Shown here piece by piece: positions 32,734 to 42,492 of a stretch of DNA of 64,000 bases. This DNA is from Microcaldota archaeon (GTDB taxonomy: Archaea; Micrarchaeota; Micrarchaeia; Micrarchaeales; Micrarchaeaceae). The position numbers and the translations under genes are program-made. The notes under the pieces are model-generated. The model saw only the letters and a program-made list of their open reading frames with translations. It was not told the DNA's origin and did not search any database. Position 1 is the first letter of the stretch. Each line of letters starts with the position of its first letter. The DNA is taken from NCBI GenBank assembly GCA_021811435.1, contig JAJZOR010000001.1, positions 78,541-142,540 of the forward strand. The letters run 5' to 3'.

Positions 32734-33843
32734 ATGAAGAAAGTGGTCATAATAGGCGCCGGAGTCGTTGGCCTGATACTCGCCAAGGAGCTTGGCAAGC
32801 TCGGACATGATGTCACTGTTTATGACGCGAAAAGGGATGTCAAGGAGGGCTCGGCCAAGGCATCTGGCATCCTGTCAAAGGAGGGATTGGCCAGCATAGG
32901 CGTGGCTTATGGGAAAGCCGTAGTCAACACGCTAGACGGGGCCGTGCTGCATGCAGGAAGGGAGATGCTCAGGATAAAGTCTCCGCAGACCAAAGCTTAC
33001 GTTCTGGACAGGGGAAAACTGGCGGAGGAGTGCTTAGGCGAAGCCCGGGGGGCCGGGGCCGAGGTCGTATTTGGCAGGAAGATCGGCAAGGAGGCCATCA
33101 CGGCAATGAAGCATGACGGCGGCACAGTGCTAGTCGGGGCGGACGGGTCGGTATCCAACGTGGCGAGCGCATGCGGCTTCCCGCCGATAAAGGAGTACAT
33201 ACTCACTTACAAGGCAGAATACGAAGGCGCGCATGTTAGAGACCCGCACTCGGTGGACCTGTTCTTCTCCAACAAGGTGTCCAGCAGGTTCTTCGGATGG
33301 ACGGCCCCGTACTCGCCCGCCGTGCTGGAGGCTGGTATAGGCATAAGCAGCTTCGCCCGAAGCAGCAGCCTGCGCGCCTTCAGGCAGTTCATCAGGAATG
33401 ACACGATGGTAGCAATGCTGGACGGGGCCAAGTTCATTTCAGGCCACGCCAGCATGATACCCGTGTCCACTAGAAAACATACGGTCATCGGAAACGTGCT
33501 GCTCGTTGGCGACGCCGCAGGCCAGGTGAAGGCGACTACAGGAGGCGGCATAATCTTCGGTGCATCATGCGCAAAGATAGCTGCTAAGGCGATAGACGAG
33601 CATGTCAGGCGCGGCAGGCCGCTGGGAAGCTACGAAAAAGCGTGGAGGAGGAGGTACGGGCTGGACCTGACCATGCACAAGATGTTGCACAGCTACTACG
33701 CGTCGATGGGCAGCAGGAGCCTGGACACGCTGTTCGTGTTCTCGAGGATATTCGGAGCCGAGGGCTTCTTCAGCAGATACGGCGACATGGACAGGCCCAC
33801 GGTCATGATAAAGAGGTTCTTCCTGCGCGGCATGTCCAGATGA
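32734..33843 (+). CDS. Geranylgeranyl reductase family FAD protein
   Basis: A 369-residue flavoprotein. It opens with the dinucleotide-binding motif VVIIGAGVVGLILAKEL and carries the late FAD motif LLVGDAAGQVKATTGGGI, typical of the geranylgeranyl reductase (GGR) family. Archaeal members saturate the isoprenoid chains of membrane lipids. HMG-CoA reductase at 55856-57166 would supply precursors to the same pathway. Ribosome site: GGTGCGACA before ATG 32734. Confidence 0.85.
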   Translation: MKKVVIIGAGVVGLILAKELGKLGHDVTVYDAKRDVKEGSAKASGILSKEGLASIGVAYGKAVVNTLDGAVLHAGREMLRIKSPQTKAYVLDRGKLAEECLGEARGAGAEVVFGRKIGKEAITAMKHDGGTVLVGADGSVSNVASACGFPPIKEYILTYKAEYEGAHVRDPHSVDLFFSNKVSSRFFGWTAPYSPAVLEAGIGISSFARSSSLRAFRQFIRNDTMVAMLDGAKFISGHASMIPVSTRKHTVIGNVLLVGDAAGQVKATTGGGIIFGASCAKIAAKAIDEHVRRGRPLGSYEKAWRRRYGLDLTMHKMLHSYYASMGSRSLDTLFVFSRIFGAEGFFSRYGDMDRPTVMIKRFFLRGMSR

Positions 33844-33932
33844 AACCAGTGTTTTGGACCTTGTAGAAATCATTTCATGAAATTTTCGGTGCGTATGGAA
33901 CGTTGCTTGTGGAGCGATAGGCCTCGCACGCC

Positions 33933-35357
33933 TCAGAGCGCTAGCAGCGCCTTGCTCGCTGCCGATGCCGCGCTTATCAGAAAGTTAGGGTATACGCCCA
34001 GCAATATCGTAGCCGCCAGGGCGACGGCCACCACTGCGTACGTGTACCTGCCCATCGGGAGCAGCTCCTTGGACCTGCCGCTGTACATGTGGTCTATCAC
34101 CTTGGCATAATAGTATATCGATATGAAGCTGTTGACTATGCCGAAGACCGCTAGGTATAGCAGCGCCCGAGTGTCTATCGCGCTGGAGAAGACGAGGAAC
34201 TTGCCTATGAAGCCGAGCAGCGGCGGCACTCCGGCCATCGAAAGCATCAGTATTGCAAGCGAGGCTGCCGCGAACCTGTTCCTGTAGCCCAGCGAGTTGT
34301 AGTCGTCCAGCGTCCTGAGGTTCTTGGACTCCAGCCAGAGCACTATCGCGAACGCCCCGATTATCATGAACAGATGGGCCACTATCTGCACTATGCTGGC
34401 CTCGATGCCGAACTGCGTGGCTACGGCCAGGCCGATCAGGATGTAGCCGGCCTGCGAGATGGACGAGTATGCCAGTAGCCTCTTCACGTTTGTCTGCACC
34501 AGCGCCACTATGTTGCCGTAGAACATTGTGGCTATGGACAGCAGTATGAGCACTGGGCTGAATATAGGCTGGAACTGCACGAACAGCACGAAGAATATCT
34601 CCATGAGCGCTACGAACGCGACCTTCTTGTTTATGCCTGCCAGGAGCGCCGTGACGTTGCCCGGAGCCCCCTGGTATACGTCTGGCACCCACAGGTTGAA
34701 AGGGAATGCAGCCACCTCGAAACCCATCGCGGCCGCCACGAGTATTATCGACAGTATGAGCAGGTAGTTGCCCGCATTTGGCGTTATGCCTGTGAAGAGA
34801 GCGCTGCTCGACACCGGGGAGAGCGCCAGCTGCAGGTCGTACGGGAACACTAGGGCTATCGCGAACGACAGCGCGCCTATCGCTATTGCGCTCAGTATGA
34901 AGAGCTTCACCGCGGCCTCTATGTGGTACTTGCCGCTTGTCATTATCATGAAGGCGGTGGGCAGGGTCATGAGCTCCAGCCCCAGCAGTATGGTTATCAG
35001 CGAATTCGCCATGGCGACCACGAACATGCCGACTATGGCGAAGCTCAGGAACATGGAGAAGCGCGTGAAGTCCTGGTAGTGCTCATAGGACAGCGCATTG
35101 ACCAGGAGGAGCGCGAAGGCGAACAGGCCGAGGAAGAACGCCGAGAACTGGTAAAGGTGGAATATTATGAATACTGTGACGTCGACGCCGGAGAGGAATG
35201 CGTACGCCGACAGCAGGAATATCAGGGCAAGCAGCGCGCTGCTCGCCAGGAACGCTGCATGCGACTGCCTGCGCGGTATGGCGGCGAGCGGCACGACTAT
35301 CAGGGCAAGCATCAGGGCGATTATCGCATGAGCAACGTAAAACGGGCCTATCAACAT
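33933..35357 (-). CDS. nuoN: Complex I subunit NuoN
   Basis: A 474-residue antiporter-like membrane subunit that pumps protons, with about 14 helices. Signatures include the conserved Glu region GLELMTLPTAFMIM, VAAFPFNLWVPDVYQGAPGNVTALL and KRLLAYSSISQAGYILIG. The ATG at 35357 has GGTGTGATA before it. It is the last gene of the nuoH-I-J-K-L-M-N operon. Confidence 0.95.
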   Translation of the reverse strand: MLIGPFYVAHAIIALMLALIVVPLAAIPRRQSHAAFLASSALLALIFLLSAYAFLSGVDVTVFIIFHLYQFSAFFLGLFAFALLLVNALSYEHYQDFTRFSMFLSFAIVGMFVVAMANSLITILLGLELMTLPTAFMIMTSGKYHIEAAVKLFILSAIAIGALSFAIALVFPYDLQLALSPVSSSALFTGITPNAGNYLLILSIILVAAAMGFEVAAFPFNLWVPDVYQGAPGNVTALLAGINKKVAFVALMEIFFVLFVQFQPIFSPVLILLSIATMFYGNIVALVQTNVKRLLAYSSISQAGYILIGLAVATQFGIEASIVQIVAHLFMIIGAFAIVLWLESKNLRTLDDYNSLGYRNRFAAASLAILMLSMAGVPPLLGFIGKFLVFSSAIDTRALLYLAVFGIVNSFISIYYYAKVIDHMYSGRSKELLPMGRYTYAVVAVALAATILLGVYPNFLISAASAASKALLAL

Positions 35358-35365
35358 TATCACAC

Positions 35366-36778
35366 CTATAGATTAGCGAAACCGAGCAGCAGGAACGGGA
35401 ATATGCCGAACAGCAGCATGGAACCCATCAGGAACGCGTAGCCTAGCTGCTGCTCTATCCCTATGTACTCCACAGGCTGCGACGGTTCCTTTGTCATCAT
35501 GAAGGAGCGGTTTATTACCAGGTACATGAACGCGCCTATCATCAGCAGGCCGATGAGCGGGAGCGCGCCCGCCAGGCCGAAGGCCTGTATCGCGCCTATG
35601 AATATGAGCACGTCGGCCACGAACCCTGCGGTCAGCGGCACCCCAGTGACGCCGAATACGCCCATTATGAATGAGTAGCCTGTCGATGCGGCCCTGCTGA
35701 CCACGCCCTTGACCACGCGCATGTCCCTGGACCCGAATATGTGGTGCATGCACCCTACCGTCAGGAACAGAAGAGCTATGGTGATGCCGTGCGCGAACAT
35801 CGCGTAGGCCGCGCCGTACGTGCCGAAGGAGTTCATGGCCGCTATCGCCACCAGTATTATGCCCATGTCTATTATGGTGGTGTACGCTATGACGCGCTTT
35901 ATGTCGTGCTGCATCATGGTCACGAACGCCGAGTATATGGTAGAGAAGCCGGCCAGCAGCGCTATGGGTATAGCAAGGCTGCTGGCTATCGGGAACATCG
36001 TGAATATCAGCAGCATGCCGTACGCGCCGAACTTTGTCAGTACGCCGGAAAGCAGCATCGATCCTTGCGTAGAGGCCTCGGTGTGGGCGTCTGGCAGCCA
36101 GAAGTGGAGCGGGAACAGCGGCATGTTGACCATGAAAGCTATGAACATTAATATGAATATCATCTGCTGCGTGGCCTGCGGTATGGTCGAGGCAGCTGAT
36201 GTTATGGCGCCGATATCGAACGAGTGCACCGGCGTGTAGAAGTATATCATCATTATGCCGAGCAGCAGCAGCGAGCTCGCGAATATCTCGTATATTATGA
36301 ACTTTATCGAAGCATACCTCCTGTTGGCCGAGCCGAGGATGTTTATCATGAAGAACAGGGCTATGACCCCTATATCCCAGAATATGAAGAATATGAACAG
36401 GTTGGCGGAAGCGAAAAGCCCTATTGCGGAGAACTCGAACAGCAGTATGAGCGCATTGGCGGCCTTCTCGCGGACGCGCTCGGGATTGCCAGCCATCACA
36501 GCTCCGAACGCCACTATGGCAGTCATCAGCACCAGTATGAAGCTGATCGGGGTCAACTGCAGCTGTAGGCTTATGTCGAACGCGCTTATGTAGGGGTACT
36601 GCTCACCCATGCTCAGCGATCCCTGCAGCAGAGAGGTGACCAGTATCCATATGGTTATTGCAAGCACTATGCCAGAGCCGGCCAGCGCTATGCGCTTGCT
36701 TAGCTCCTGGTCTAGCGCTAATATGAGTATCGAAGCGAGGGCGGAGAACAGGAGCATGAGACCTATTAGTATAGTCAT
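35366..36778 (-). CDS. nuoM: Complex I subunit NuoM
   Basis: A 470-residue proton-pumping membrane subunit with about 14 helices. It has FFIFWDIGVIALFFMI, FPLHFWLPDAHTEASTQGSM (the H-x-W-LPDAH-x-EAP/S signature) and KRVIAYTTIIDMGII. The ATG follows GTGATACC. It is cotranscribed between nuoL and nuoN with gaps of only a few bases. Confidence 0.95.
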   Translation of the reverse strand: MTILIGLMLLFSALASILILALDQELSKRIALAGSGIVLAITIWILVTSLLQGSLSMGEQYPYISAFDISLQLQLTPISFILVLMTAIVAFGAVMAGNPERVREKAANALILLFEFSAIGLFASANLFIFFIFWDIGVIALFFMINILGSANRRYASIKFIIYEIFASSLLLLGIMMIYFYTPVHSFDIGAITSAASTIPQATQQMIFILMFIAFMVNMPLFPLHFWLPDAHTEASTQGSMLLSGVLTKFGAYGMLLIFTMFPIASSLAIPIALLAGFSTIYSAFVTMMQHDIKRVIAYTTIIDMGIILVAIAAMNSFGTYGAAYAMFAHGITIALLFLTVGCMHHIFGSRDMRVVKGVVSRAASTGYSFIMGVFGVTGVPLTAGFVADVLIFIGAIQAFGLAGALPLIGLLMIGAFMYLVINRSFMMTKEPSQPVEYIGIEQQLGYAFLMGSMLLFGIFPFLLLGFANL

Positions 36779-36782
36779 GGTA

Positions 36783-38576
36783 TCACAGGGCGAAAAGCAA
36801 TATCAGGGCGAGCAGGCCGAGCATGAATGCGGCGACATACAGGTTAGTCTGGCCGTTCTGCAGCCGCCTCAGCCGGTTGCCTATCTCAACAAGGCCCATG
36901 CCGGAGTAATACAGCAGCCGGTCGATGTAGTGGTCGAAGCGCCACACTACGTTGGCCGAGAGCATTACGAAAGCGGCGAAGTAGTTGTAGAGGACGTTTA
37001 TCTCAGCTCCGCTGTTGAACGCGCCGCGCAGCACCTCGTGTTTCTCGGTGAAGCCGCTCAACCTCATCTTGACGTAGAGCAGGTATGCGATGGCCAGGCC
37101 CGCTAGCACGAGTATGGTCTCTACAACAGTGTCGGATACGCCTATAGATACGGGAAGCCCGCCAAGCGGCAGGAGGTTGGTGAGCGTGACGTAGAACACC
37201 GAGCCTATTATCACGAAAGCCGCGAGTATGGTTGGCGGTATGAGCATAGACTTTGGCAGCGTCCTGTAGTTTATGTTGAGCGTGAACGCCTTCTCGAGCG
37301 GCGCCTTCCTCATCGGCACGAAGAGCCACCTGAATATGTATATGCTGCTAAGCAGGTCGACCACCGATAGCAGCACATAGAGTATTATGTTGGGCAGCGA
37401 TGAGAAGTTGGCTGCCACGGAGTCTATCGCAGCCTTGCCGAAGAACCCGCTCATAGGGAATATGCCTGCGAGCGACAGCGTCCCTATGACCATGGTTATA
37501 AAGAGACCCCTGTTCTTGGTGGAATTGAAGCTCTCGAAGAGGTCCTCCTCATCGTCGCCTGCGGTCATTATCGAGCCCGCGCTCATGAACAGCAGCGCCT
37601 TGTAGAATGCCTGGACTATGAACAGCAGCACGGCGGCGTAGAGCGCGTTGAACCCTATCGCTATGAACATCAGGGCAAGGTCCTCTATGGTTGAGTACGC
37701 CAGTATCCTCTTTATGTGGTGCTCAGCGAGAGCGTTCATGGCACCGACGAGCGCGCTCACTATGCCGAATATCACGAAGAGGTTGAGTATGTGCAGATTT
37801 GTGTATATAGGCGCAAGGATCAGTATCAGGAACACTCCGGCCTTGACCATTGTAGATGAGTGGAGGAATGCCGATACCGGAGTCGGGCCCTCCATCGCGT
37901 CGGCGAGCCACTCCGTGAACGGGAACTGTGCGGACTTTGTGAATGCGGCGACTGCTATGAGTAGCATTGCTGCGTAGAGCGCAGGGGTGGCGGCCGCCGA
38001 ATAGAGCGCCAGGAACTCGAACGTATGGTAGGTGCTCCATATCAGCAGCATAGCGATGAGCATGGCGACGTCGCCTATTATTATCGTGGTTATCGCCTTC
38101 CTCGCTGCGAGCTGGGCCTTGGGCTTGTACTGCCAGAATCCTATGAGCAGGTAGCTTGTTATGCCGAGCATCTCCCAAGCTATGAACAGTGATATAAAGT
38201 TGGCCGATATTGAGAACAGCATCATGGACGCCGCGAATATGCACATCTCGAAGTAGTATCTCCCCTGCTCTGACGGGGTCTTCAAGTAGCCTATCGAGTA
38301 CGCGAATATCAGCGGGGTTATGCCTGCGACTATAAGCAGGAGCATGAGGTTGATAGGCGCGGTGGTGGTGGAGATGTGCACGGCGTACTGGCCGACGTTG
38401 AACCAGATGAACTGCTGCACCATGTTGGAACTCGTGAGCAGCAGGGCCACAGCTATCAGCAACGAGATCACGCTGGCGCCAAGCGCAACATAGCGCACCA
38501 GCGTGGTCCTCGACCGGAGGATCACTGCCAGGAACGCCGCGACGACTAATGGCACTATTACTAGTAGGGCGAGCAT
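36783..38576 (-). CDS. nuoL: Complex I subunit NuoL
   Basis: A 597-residue subunit, the longest antiporter-like one, with the long lateral helix region at the C-terminus. Diagnostic segments are FIAWEMLGITSYLLIGFW, FTEWLADAMEGPTPVSAFLH and KRILAYSTIEDLALMF. It starts with ATG just after GGGATTGAC, overlapping the end of nuoK. Confidence 0.96.
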   Translation of the reverse strand: MLALLVIVPLVVAAFLAVILRSRTTLVRYVALGASVISLLIAVALLLTSSNMVQQFIWFNVGQYAVHISTTTAPINLMLLLIVAGITPLIFAYSIGYLKTPSEQGRYYFEMCIFAASMMLFSISANFISLFIAWEMLGITSYLLIGFWQYKPKAQLAARKAITTIIIGDVAMLIAMLLIWSTYHTFEFLALYSAAATPALYAAMLLIAVAAFTKSAQFPFTEWLADAMEGPTPVSAFLHSSTMVKAGVFLILILAPIYTNLHILNLFVIFGIVSALVGAMNALAEHHIKRILAYSTIEDLALMFIAIGFNALYAAVLLFIVQAFYKALLFMSAGSIMTAGDDEEDLFESFNSTKNRGLFITMVIGTLSLAGIFPMSGFFGKAAIDSVAANFSSLPNIILYVLLSVVDLLSSIYIFRWLFVPMRKAPLEKAFTLNINYRTLPKSMLIPPTILAAFVIIGSVFYVTLTNLLPLGGLPVSIGVSDTVVETILVLAGLAIAYLLYVKMRLSGFTEKHEVLRGAFNSGAEINVLYNYFAAFVMLSANVVWRFDHYIDRLLYYSGMGLVEIGNRLRRLQNGQTNLYVAAFMLGLLALILLFAL

Positions 38577-38577
38577 G

Positions 38578-38877
38578 TCAATCCCTCAACCCAGAAAGTT
38601 TTGTAACGTCCATTGTCGACTCCTCCTTAAGCATGTACTGGTAGAACGCTATCAGCGCGATAGCCTCCACCGCAGCGATGGCCCATATGGAGAAGAGCAG
38701 CAGCACTATCTGCCCGTCCGCATAGTAGTAGAAGAAGCCCACCGCGAGAAGCGTGGCGGCCACGAGCATGACCTCCATGGCCAGTATTATCATCACGAAG
38801 TGCCTGCTTGCGACGATGCCGGCTGCGCCTATCGCGAACACGAGGACTGAGAGCAGTATTATGAACAGAGGGATCAT
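38578..38877 (-). CDS. nuoK: Complex I subunit NuoK
   Basis: A 99-residue membrane subunit with three helices. The two buried Glu residues essential for proton transfer are visible in MIILAMEVML and WAIAAVEAIALIAF. It overlaps nuoJ by four bases (ATGA-type overlap), so the two are probably translated together. Confidence 0.93.
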   Translation of the reverse strand: MIPLFIILLSVLVFAIGAAGIVASRHFVMIILAMEVMLVAATLLAVGFFYYYADGQIVLLLFSIWAIAAVEAIALIAFYQYMLKEESTMDVTKLSGLRD

Positions 38878-39365
38878 TTCTTAGCACCGTGCGCCCTTGC
38901 CATCTTTATCAGCAGTATCGCGCCCAGCGAAACCGCGAAAAGAAGCAGCATGATAAGGTAGAACAGCGGCAGCCAAGACGAGAACGTGCCCGCTATGCCG
39001 CCGGGCTGGACCGTGTTGTCGGACTGCGGCCCGAAAGCAATGGAAAGCAACGGGTAGGAGAGCACCGCGAATATCAATATGGACAGAGGCACGAGCACGC
39101 CCACCCTGGCGTGCTTGAAGCGCGCCAGTCCCGGAGCTGCGACTCCCACGAATATGTAAACTGATATGCCACCGACCATTATGAACAGCTGGAACACCGC
39201 GAGCAGCGGCTGGTTTAGGAATGCAAACACCAGGGAGGTTATGCCGAACACTGTTGAGAGCGCTATCGCGGAATGCATTAGGTTCCTGAAGAGGAATATC
39301 GAGTATGCTGCCAATATCTCAATCGCCGCTATGGCAATGAACAACAAGGTATCAAGGCTAACCAT
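38874..39365 (-). CDS. nuoJ: Complex I subunit NuoJ
   Basis: A 163-residue membrane subunit with about five helices; the third holds FQLFIMVGGISVYIFVGVAA, the conserved pi-bulge helix region that gates coupling. ATG at 39365 follows AGTGTTCAA. A longer frame back to 39458 is only the antisense-like overlap with nuoI and is rejected. Confidence 0.9.
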   Translation of the reverse strand: MVSLDTLLFIAIAAIEILAAYSIFLFRNLMHSAIALSTVFGITSLVFAFLNQPLLAVFQLFIMVGGISVYIFVGVAAPGLARFKHARVGVLVPLSILIFAVLSYPLLSIAFGPQSDNTVQPGGIAGTFSSWLPLFYLIMLLLFAVSLGAILLIKMARAHGAKK

Positions 39366-39376
39366 TTGAACACTGT

Positions 39377-39739
39377 TCACTCCAGGTCTTCGGGCCTCTT
39401 CACGTATTCCCTCCTGTCGTACTTGACGAAATCGTAGTCCTTGGTCAGGGTGAGGCACCTAGTCGGGCAGACCTCCTCGCAAAGTGCGCAGTAGAGGCAC
39501 CGCTCGAGGTTTATCTCGGGCATTTTCTTGACGCCCTTCTCGGTGTCCACTTCCACCATCGTTATCGTGTTGTTCGGGCATATCCTCTCGCAGGCGGCGC
39601 AGCTTATGCAGGTCTTCATGTCGAGCTTGTGCACGCCCCTGTAGTTGTCCGTCAGGTCCTCCTTCTCCTCCGGGTACTCCAGCGTGGTGGGTTTCTTGAC
39701 TACTTCCTTAACGACGCTGCCGATGGATTCTATTATCAT
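39377..39739 (-). CDS. nuoI: Complex I subunit NuoI (two 4Fe-4S clusters)
   Basis: A 120-residue ferredoxin-like subunit with two C-x2-C-x2-C-x3-CP motifs (CISCAACERICP and CLYCALCEEVCP) that carry electrons to NuoB. It is compact, with little beyond the two-cluster core. The ATG follows AGTGATCGC. Confidence 0.95.
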   Translation of the reverse strand: MIIESIGSVVKEVVKKPTTLEYPEEKEDLTDNYRGVHKLDMKTCISCAACERICPNNTITMVEVDTEKGVKKMPEINLERCLYCALCEEVCPTRCLTLTKDYDFVKYDRREYVKRPEDLE

Positions 39740-39748
39740 GCGATCACT

Positions 39749-40798
39749 TTACTTTATAAACAGGACGAACGTGAGCATAAGGTTGAGCACCGCGAGTGGC
39801 ATCATGTAGACCCAGCCGAACTTTATCAGCCTGTCCAGACGCATCCTGACTGTGGTGGCCCTTACCACTATTATGAACACGGTAAATATAACAACCTTTA
39901 TTAGCAGCCATGCGAATGGCGGGAGGAAGCTCGGCCCGATCCATCCGCCGAAGAACAGCACCACGATGAGCAGAACGCCGGCCAGCATCCTTATGTAGTC
40001 CAGCAGCAGCACTAGGCTGTAGTACGGCGCGCTGACATCGGTAAGCCACCCCGCTATGAGTTCGCTGTCAGCCTCCCTTATATCGAAAGGTGGCCTCTCT
40101 GTCTCCGCCAGCATCACTATGAAGAACAGCACCGCGCCTATAGGCATCAGTATTACGTACCAGGTGCTGCTTTGCTGCGCCGCGACGATTGACGCCAGGC
40201 TGAATCCGCCTGCCAGCATGGCGGCAGTGGCAACGACCAGTATGAGCGGAATCTCGTAACTAAGCAGCATCACGACCGATCTCTGCGCTGCTATCGAGCC
40301 GAACTTGTTGCCGCTGGTCCATCCGGCAAGGAACACGAGGAGGGGCACCAAAGCTACTAGGAGGAACACGACCACTAGGCTGAGGCTTGAGTTTATGGCT
40401 ACGAAATTCGATGTAAACGGTATGAAGGCCAACATCACGACGAACGTGGCCACCATCATCGGAATTGTCATCTGGAACAGGGGCTTGTCCGCCTCCGCAG
40501 GTATTATGTTCTCCTTGGTGACCAGCTTTATCAGGTCGGCCAGGTTCTGCAATATGCCCCATGTGCCTACGTATGTAGGACCGTGCCTCGACTGCGCCCG
40601 CGCTATCATCTTCCTCTCTAGCCATCCGAATATATAGGCAAAAAGGCTGAAGAATATGGAAAGCGCAATCGCGAATACGACTACGCCTATGATCATTGAT
40701 ATTATTGATGAAGCCGTGGGGTTCGGAAGGAGATTGGATACCAGCGGCTGGATCAGATTGTACAGGCCGTTCACCGTGCCGGAGCTTATCTGTGCCAT
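39749..40798 (-). CDS. nuoH: Complex I subunit NuoH
   Basis: A 349-residue membrane subunit that forms the quinone chamber with NuoB and NuoD. It has WLERKMIARAQSRHGPTYVG, LKLVTKENIIPAEADK and ETERPPFDIREADSELIAGW, the two strongest family signatures. Ribosome site GCGGTCAT before ATG. It is the first gene of the second nuo operon. No nuoE, nuoF or nuoG occurs in either cluster. Confidence 0.97.
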   Translation of the reverse strand: MAQISSGTVNGLYNLIQPLVSNLLPNPTASSIISMIIGVVVFAIALSIFFSLFAYIFGWLERKMIARAQSRHGPTYVGTWGILQNLADLIKLVTKENIIPAEADKPLFQMTIPMMVATFVVMLAFIPFTSNFVAINSSLSLVVVFLLVALVPLLVFLAGWTSGNKFGSIAAQRSVVMLLSYEIPLILVVATAAMLAGGFSLASIVAAQQSSTWYVILMPIGAVLFFIVMLAETERPPFDIREADSELIAGWLTDVSAPYYSLVLLLDYIRMLAGVLLIVVLFFGGWIGPSFLPPFAWLLIKVVIFTVFIIVVRATTVRMRLDRLIKFGWVYMMPLAVLNLMLTFVLFIK

Positions 40799-40891
40799 AT
40801 GACCGCCTTGCTTCTAACTTATTACGTTCATCTTTTTATTATTTTGCGATATTAGTTATACCTCTGTCACAGTCCCTATGCCGCACTGTAC

Positions 40892-41827
40892 ATGTGGAAG
40901 CAGCACCTTGGCGCTTTATATGGTTATATGATATCGAAACTGCGCTTAGGTTACGCCATTGGGTTGATGGTAACGCTATCGTACAGCCTGTGGTATCTCG
41001 GGCTCAACGTCCTAGTCTCGCTCTCGACAGGTTCGTATGCGCCGCTGTTCCCGCTCTTGGCGATAGAACTGATATCTGCGCTGATAGCGCTCGCTGTGAT
41101 GGCGGCGAAGGGTGCAGTTTCTGAACTAAGGTTCAATCCTATATATTCTGTGCTGTCTGGTATCTTCCTGGCATGCGGCAACTACATGTTCTTCACCACG
41201 ATAAACTCTAACGGCATACCATTCGCCGGATCATTCGCAGCCGCAGAGATAGTCGTATTTTCCCTCCTGCTTTGGGCTTCTACAAGGACCCGGAAGTCGG
41301 TCGGGTTCTACGTCATCGGCTCCGCGCTGGTCGCTGCAGGGCTCATAGTGGAATCGTTCAGGCTGAGCGGCTCATCCGTCATGCTTAATGCACCTCTGGT
41401 GGAATATGGCGTCGCGCTGGCCGTGCTTTACGGGATAGGGACTTTCTTTTATTACATATCACTGGAGAGAACCAAGAGGCAGATGGCCACCATGTTCGCG
41501 GTGCAGCTGAGCGAGGCAGCGTTCTTTGCCGTGCTTCTTGCGGCCTATTCTGCCAGCATAACACTGCCGCATTTCAGCGCTTACTACGTGATCGTGGTGT
41601 TCGCCGTGGCGATGGCGCTGTTCCTGTCGTTCTTCGGCGAGACCGCCATGGTGAACATGCTCATACCGTTCGGGAAGGGCGCGGTCTCCACAGGTTATAC
41701 GCTTTCTGACCTGCAGCTTATACCTGTGCTAATGTATTCACTTGCAATAAACCCGACGTATTGGGCATCTTACACCCCCGGGATAGCCTTGATAGTTATA
41801 GGGTCGGTGTTCCTGCAACGGGGATGA
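40892..41827 (+). CDS. DMT/EamA-like membrane transporter
   Basis: A 311-residue protein with about ten hydrophobic helices in two halves of similar layout (for example YSVLSGIFLACGNYMFFTTI in the first), as in the drug/metabolite transporter superfamily. The substrate cannot be told. The start is uncertain: ATG 40892 lacks a ribosome site, and ATG 40928 follows GGTTAT. A weak TATA-like element near 40846-40860 would make the first start nearly leaderless. It diverges from the nuoH operon. Confidence 0.7.
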   Translation: MWKQHLGALYGYMISKLRLGYAIGLMVTLSYSLWYLGLNVLVSLSTGSYAPLFPLLAIELISALIALAVMAAKGAVSELRFNPIYSVLSGIFLACGNYMFFTTINSNGIPFAGSFAAAEIVVFSLLLWASTRTRKSVGFYVIGSALVAAGLIVESFRLSGSSVMLNAPLVEYGVALAVLYGIGTFFYYISLERTKRQMATMFAVQLSEAAFFAVLLAAYSASITLPHFSAYYVIVVFAVAMALFLSFFGETAMVNMLIPFGKGAVSTGYTLSDLQLIPVLMYSLAINPTYWASYTPGIALIVIGSVFLQRG

Positions 41828-41943
41828 GCATTCCAATCCTTGCGCCTGCCTTTAATAGCAATTTTATTAAAACAACTGCCACAGACCATAAGTAGTTATG
41901 GCGGTACTTTGATCTGATATTTATGACCTTCAGAAAATGCGCA

Positions 41944-42003
41944 ATGAAATCGACGCCAAGTAGGGCCCAGCCATCTATGGAGTACCTGATGACTTATCAG
42001 TAG
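41944..42003 (+). pseudogene. Relic of a type IV pilin-like gene (signal peptide only)
   Basis: Nineteen codons encode MKSTPSRAQPSMEYLMTYQ and then TAG. The stretch RAQ-x-SMEYLMTY is the class III signal peptide and cleavage site of a Micrarchaeota-type pilin-like protein, and an intact copy appears at the end of this window (RAQSSMEYLMTYGWAIL). The match extends to the DNA (ATGGAGTACCTGATGAC in both). The hydrophobic helix and the rest are gone, so this is a remnant. Confidence 0.6.
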
Positions 42004-42177
42004 TTCCAAAACAGCTAGGCTTTACCGTTACGAACTGCCGCTCGGCGCCGAAATAACGCGGTGCAGCATGAACTTTAACGCAGATTCGCAGTGTGGCACA
42101 GTGTTTTGACGATATTCTGCGTCGTTTTCGCGCATATCCTCTGAGCGGAAGTAAGGTGTAAGGGCGGGTATGTTGCA

Positions 42178-42492
42178 CTAACCCCTGCTAATGAAACTTT
42201 TCACCCTTATCCTCCTCTCGACCCGCATTATAGGCCCCAACAAAACGAGTTTCACCTCGCCCAATCGAAGCACCGCCTGCGCCGATTGCGAGGCTAGGAG
42301 GCTATAAAGTTCGTTTCCCTTTAACGTATCGCGCATTTCTCCATAGAAGATGAATTTCTTTTCTGAATTATACTTTTACGTATTTGCATACAACGCAGTG
42401 TTGTAGAGGCCGTTGGAAATTTTCGCAAGATTGGTCAGGGCTGCGTCTGCCCTTTCATTCGGATTTATCCCTGCGACTTGTGTCAAGCGCAT
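42178..42492 (-). pseudogene. Broken N-terminal part of an IS605-type TnpB (OrfB)
   Basis: From ATG 42492, the frame reads LTNLAKISNGLYNTALYANT, a stop (TAA, 42376-42378), then in the same frame KYNSEKKFIFYGEMRDTLKG, NELYSLLASQSAQAVLRLGE. The order L-x-x-S-x-x-LYN-x-ALY, F/Y-x-x-K-FI-x-Y-x-E, then LPSQ-x-AQ-x-VLR-like is the N-terminal region of archaeal TnpB proteins. The RuvC-like nuclease half is missing. It is a dead remnant of an IS200/IS605 element. Confidence 0.6.

Noticed and set aside
39366..39458. Longer nuoJ beginning at 39458
   Set aside because: The added residues are Arg/Gln-rich and come from reading the end of nuoI in another frame. The ATG at 39365 has a good ribosome site.
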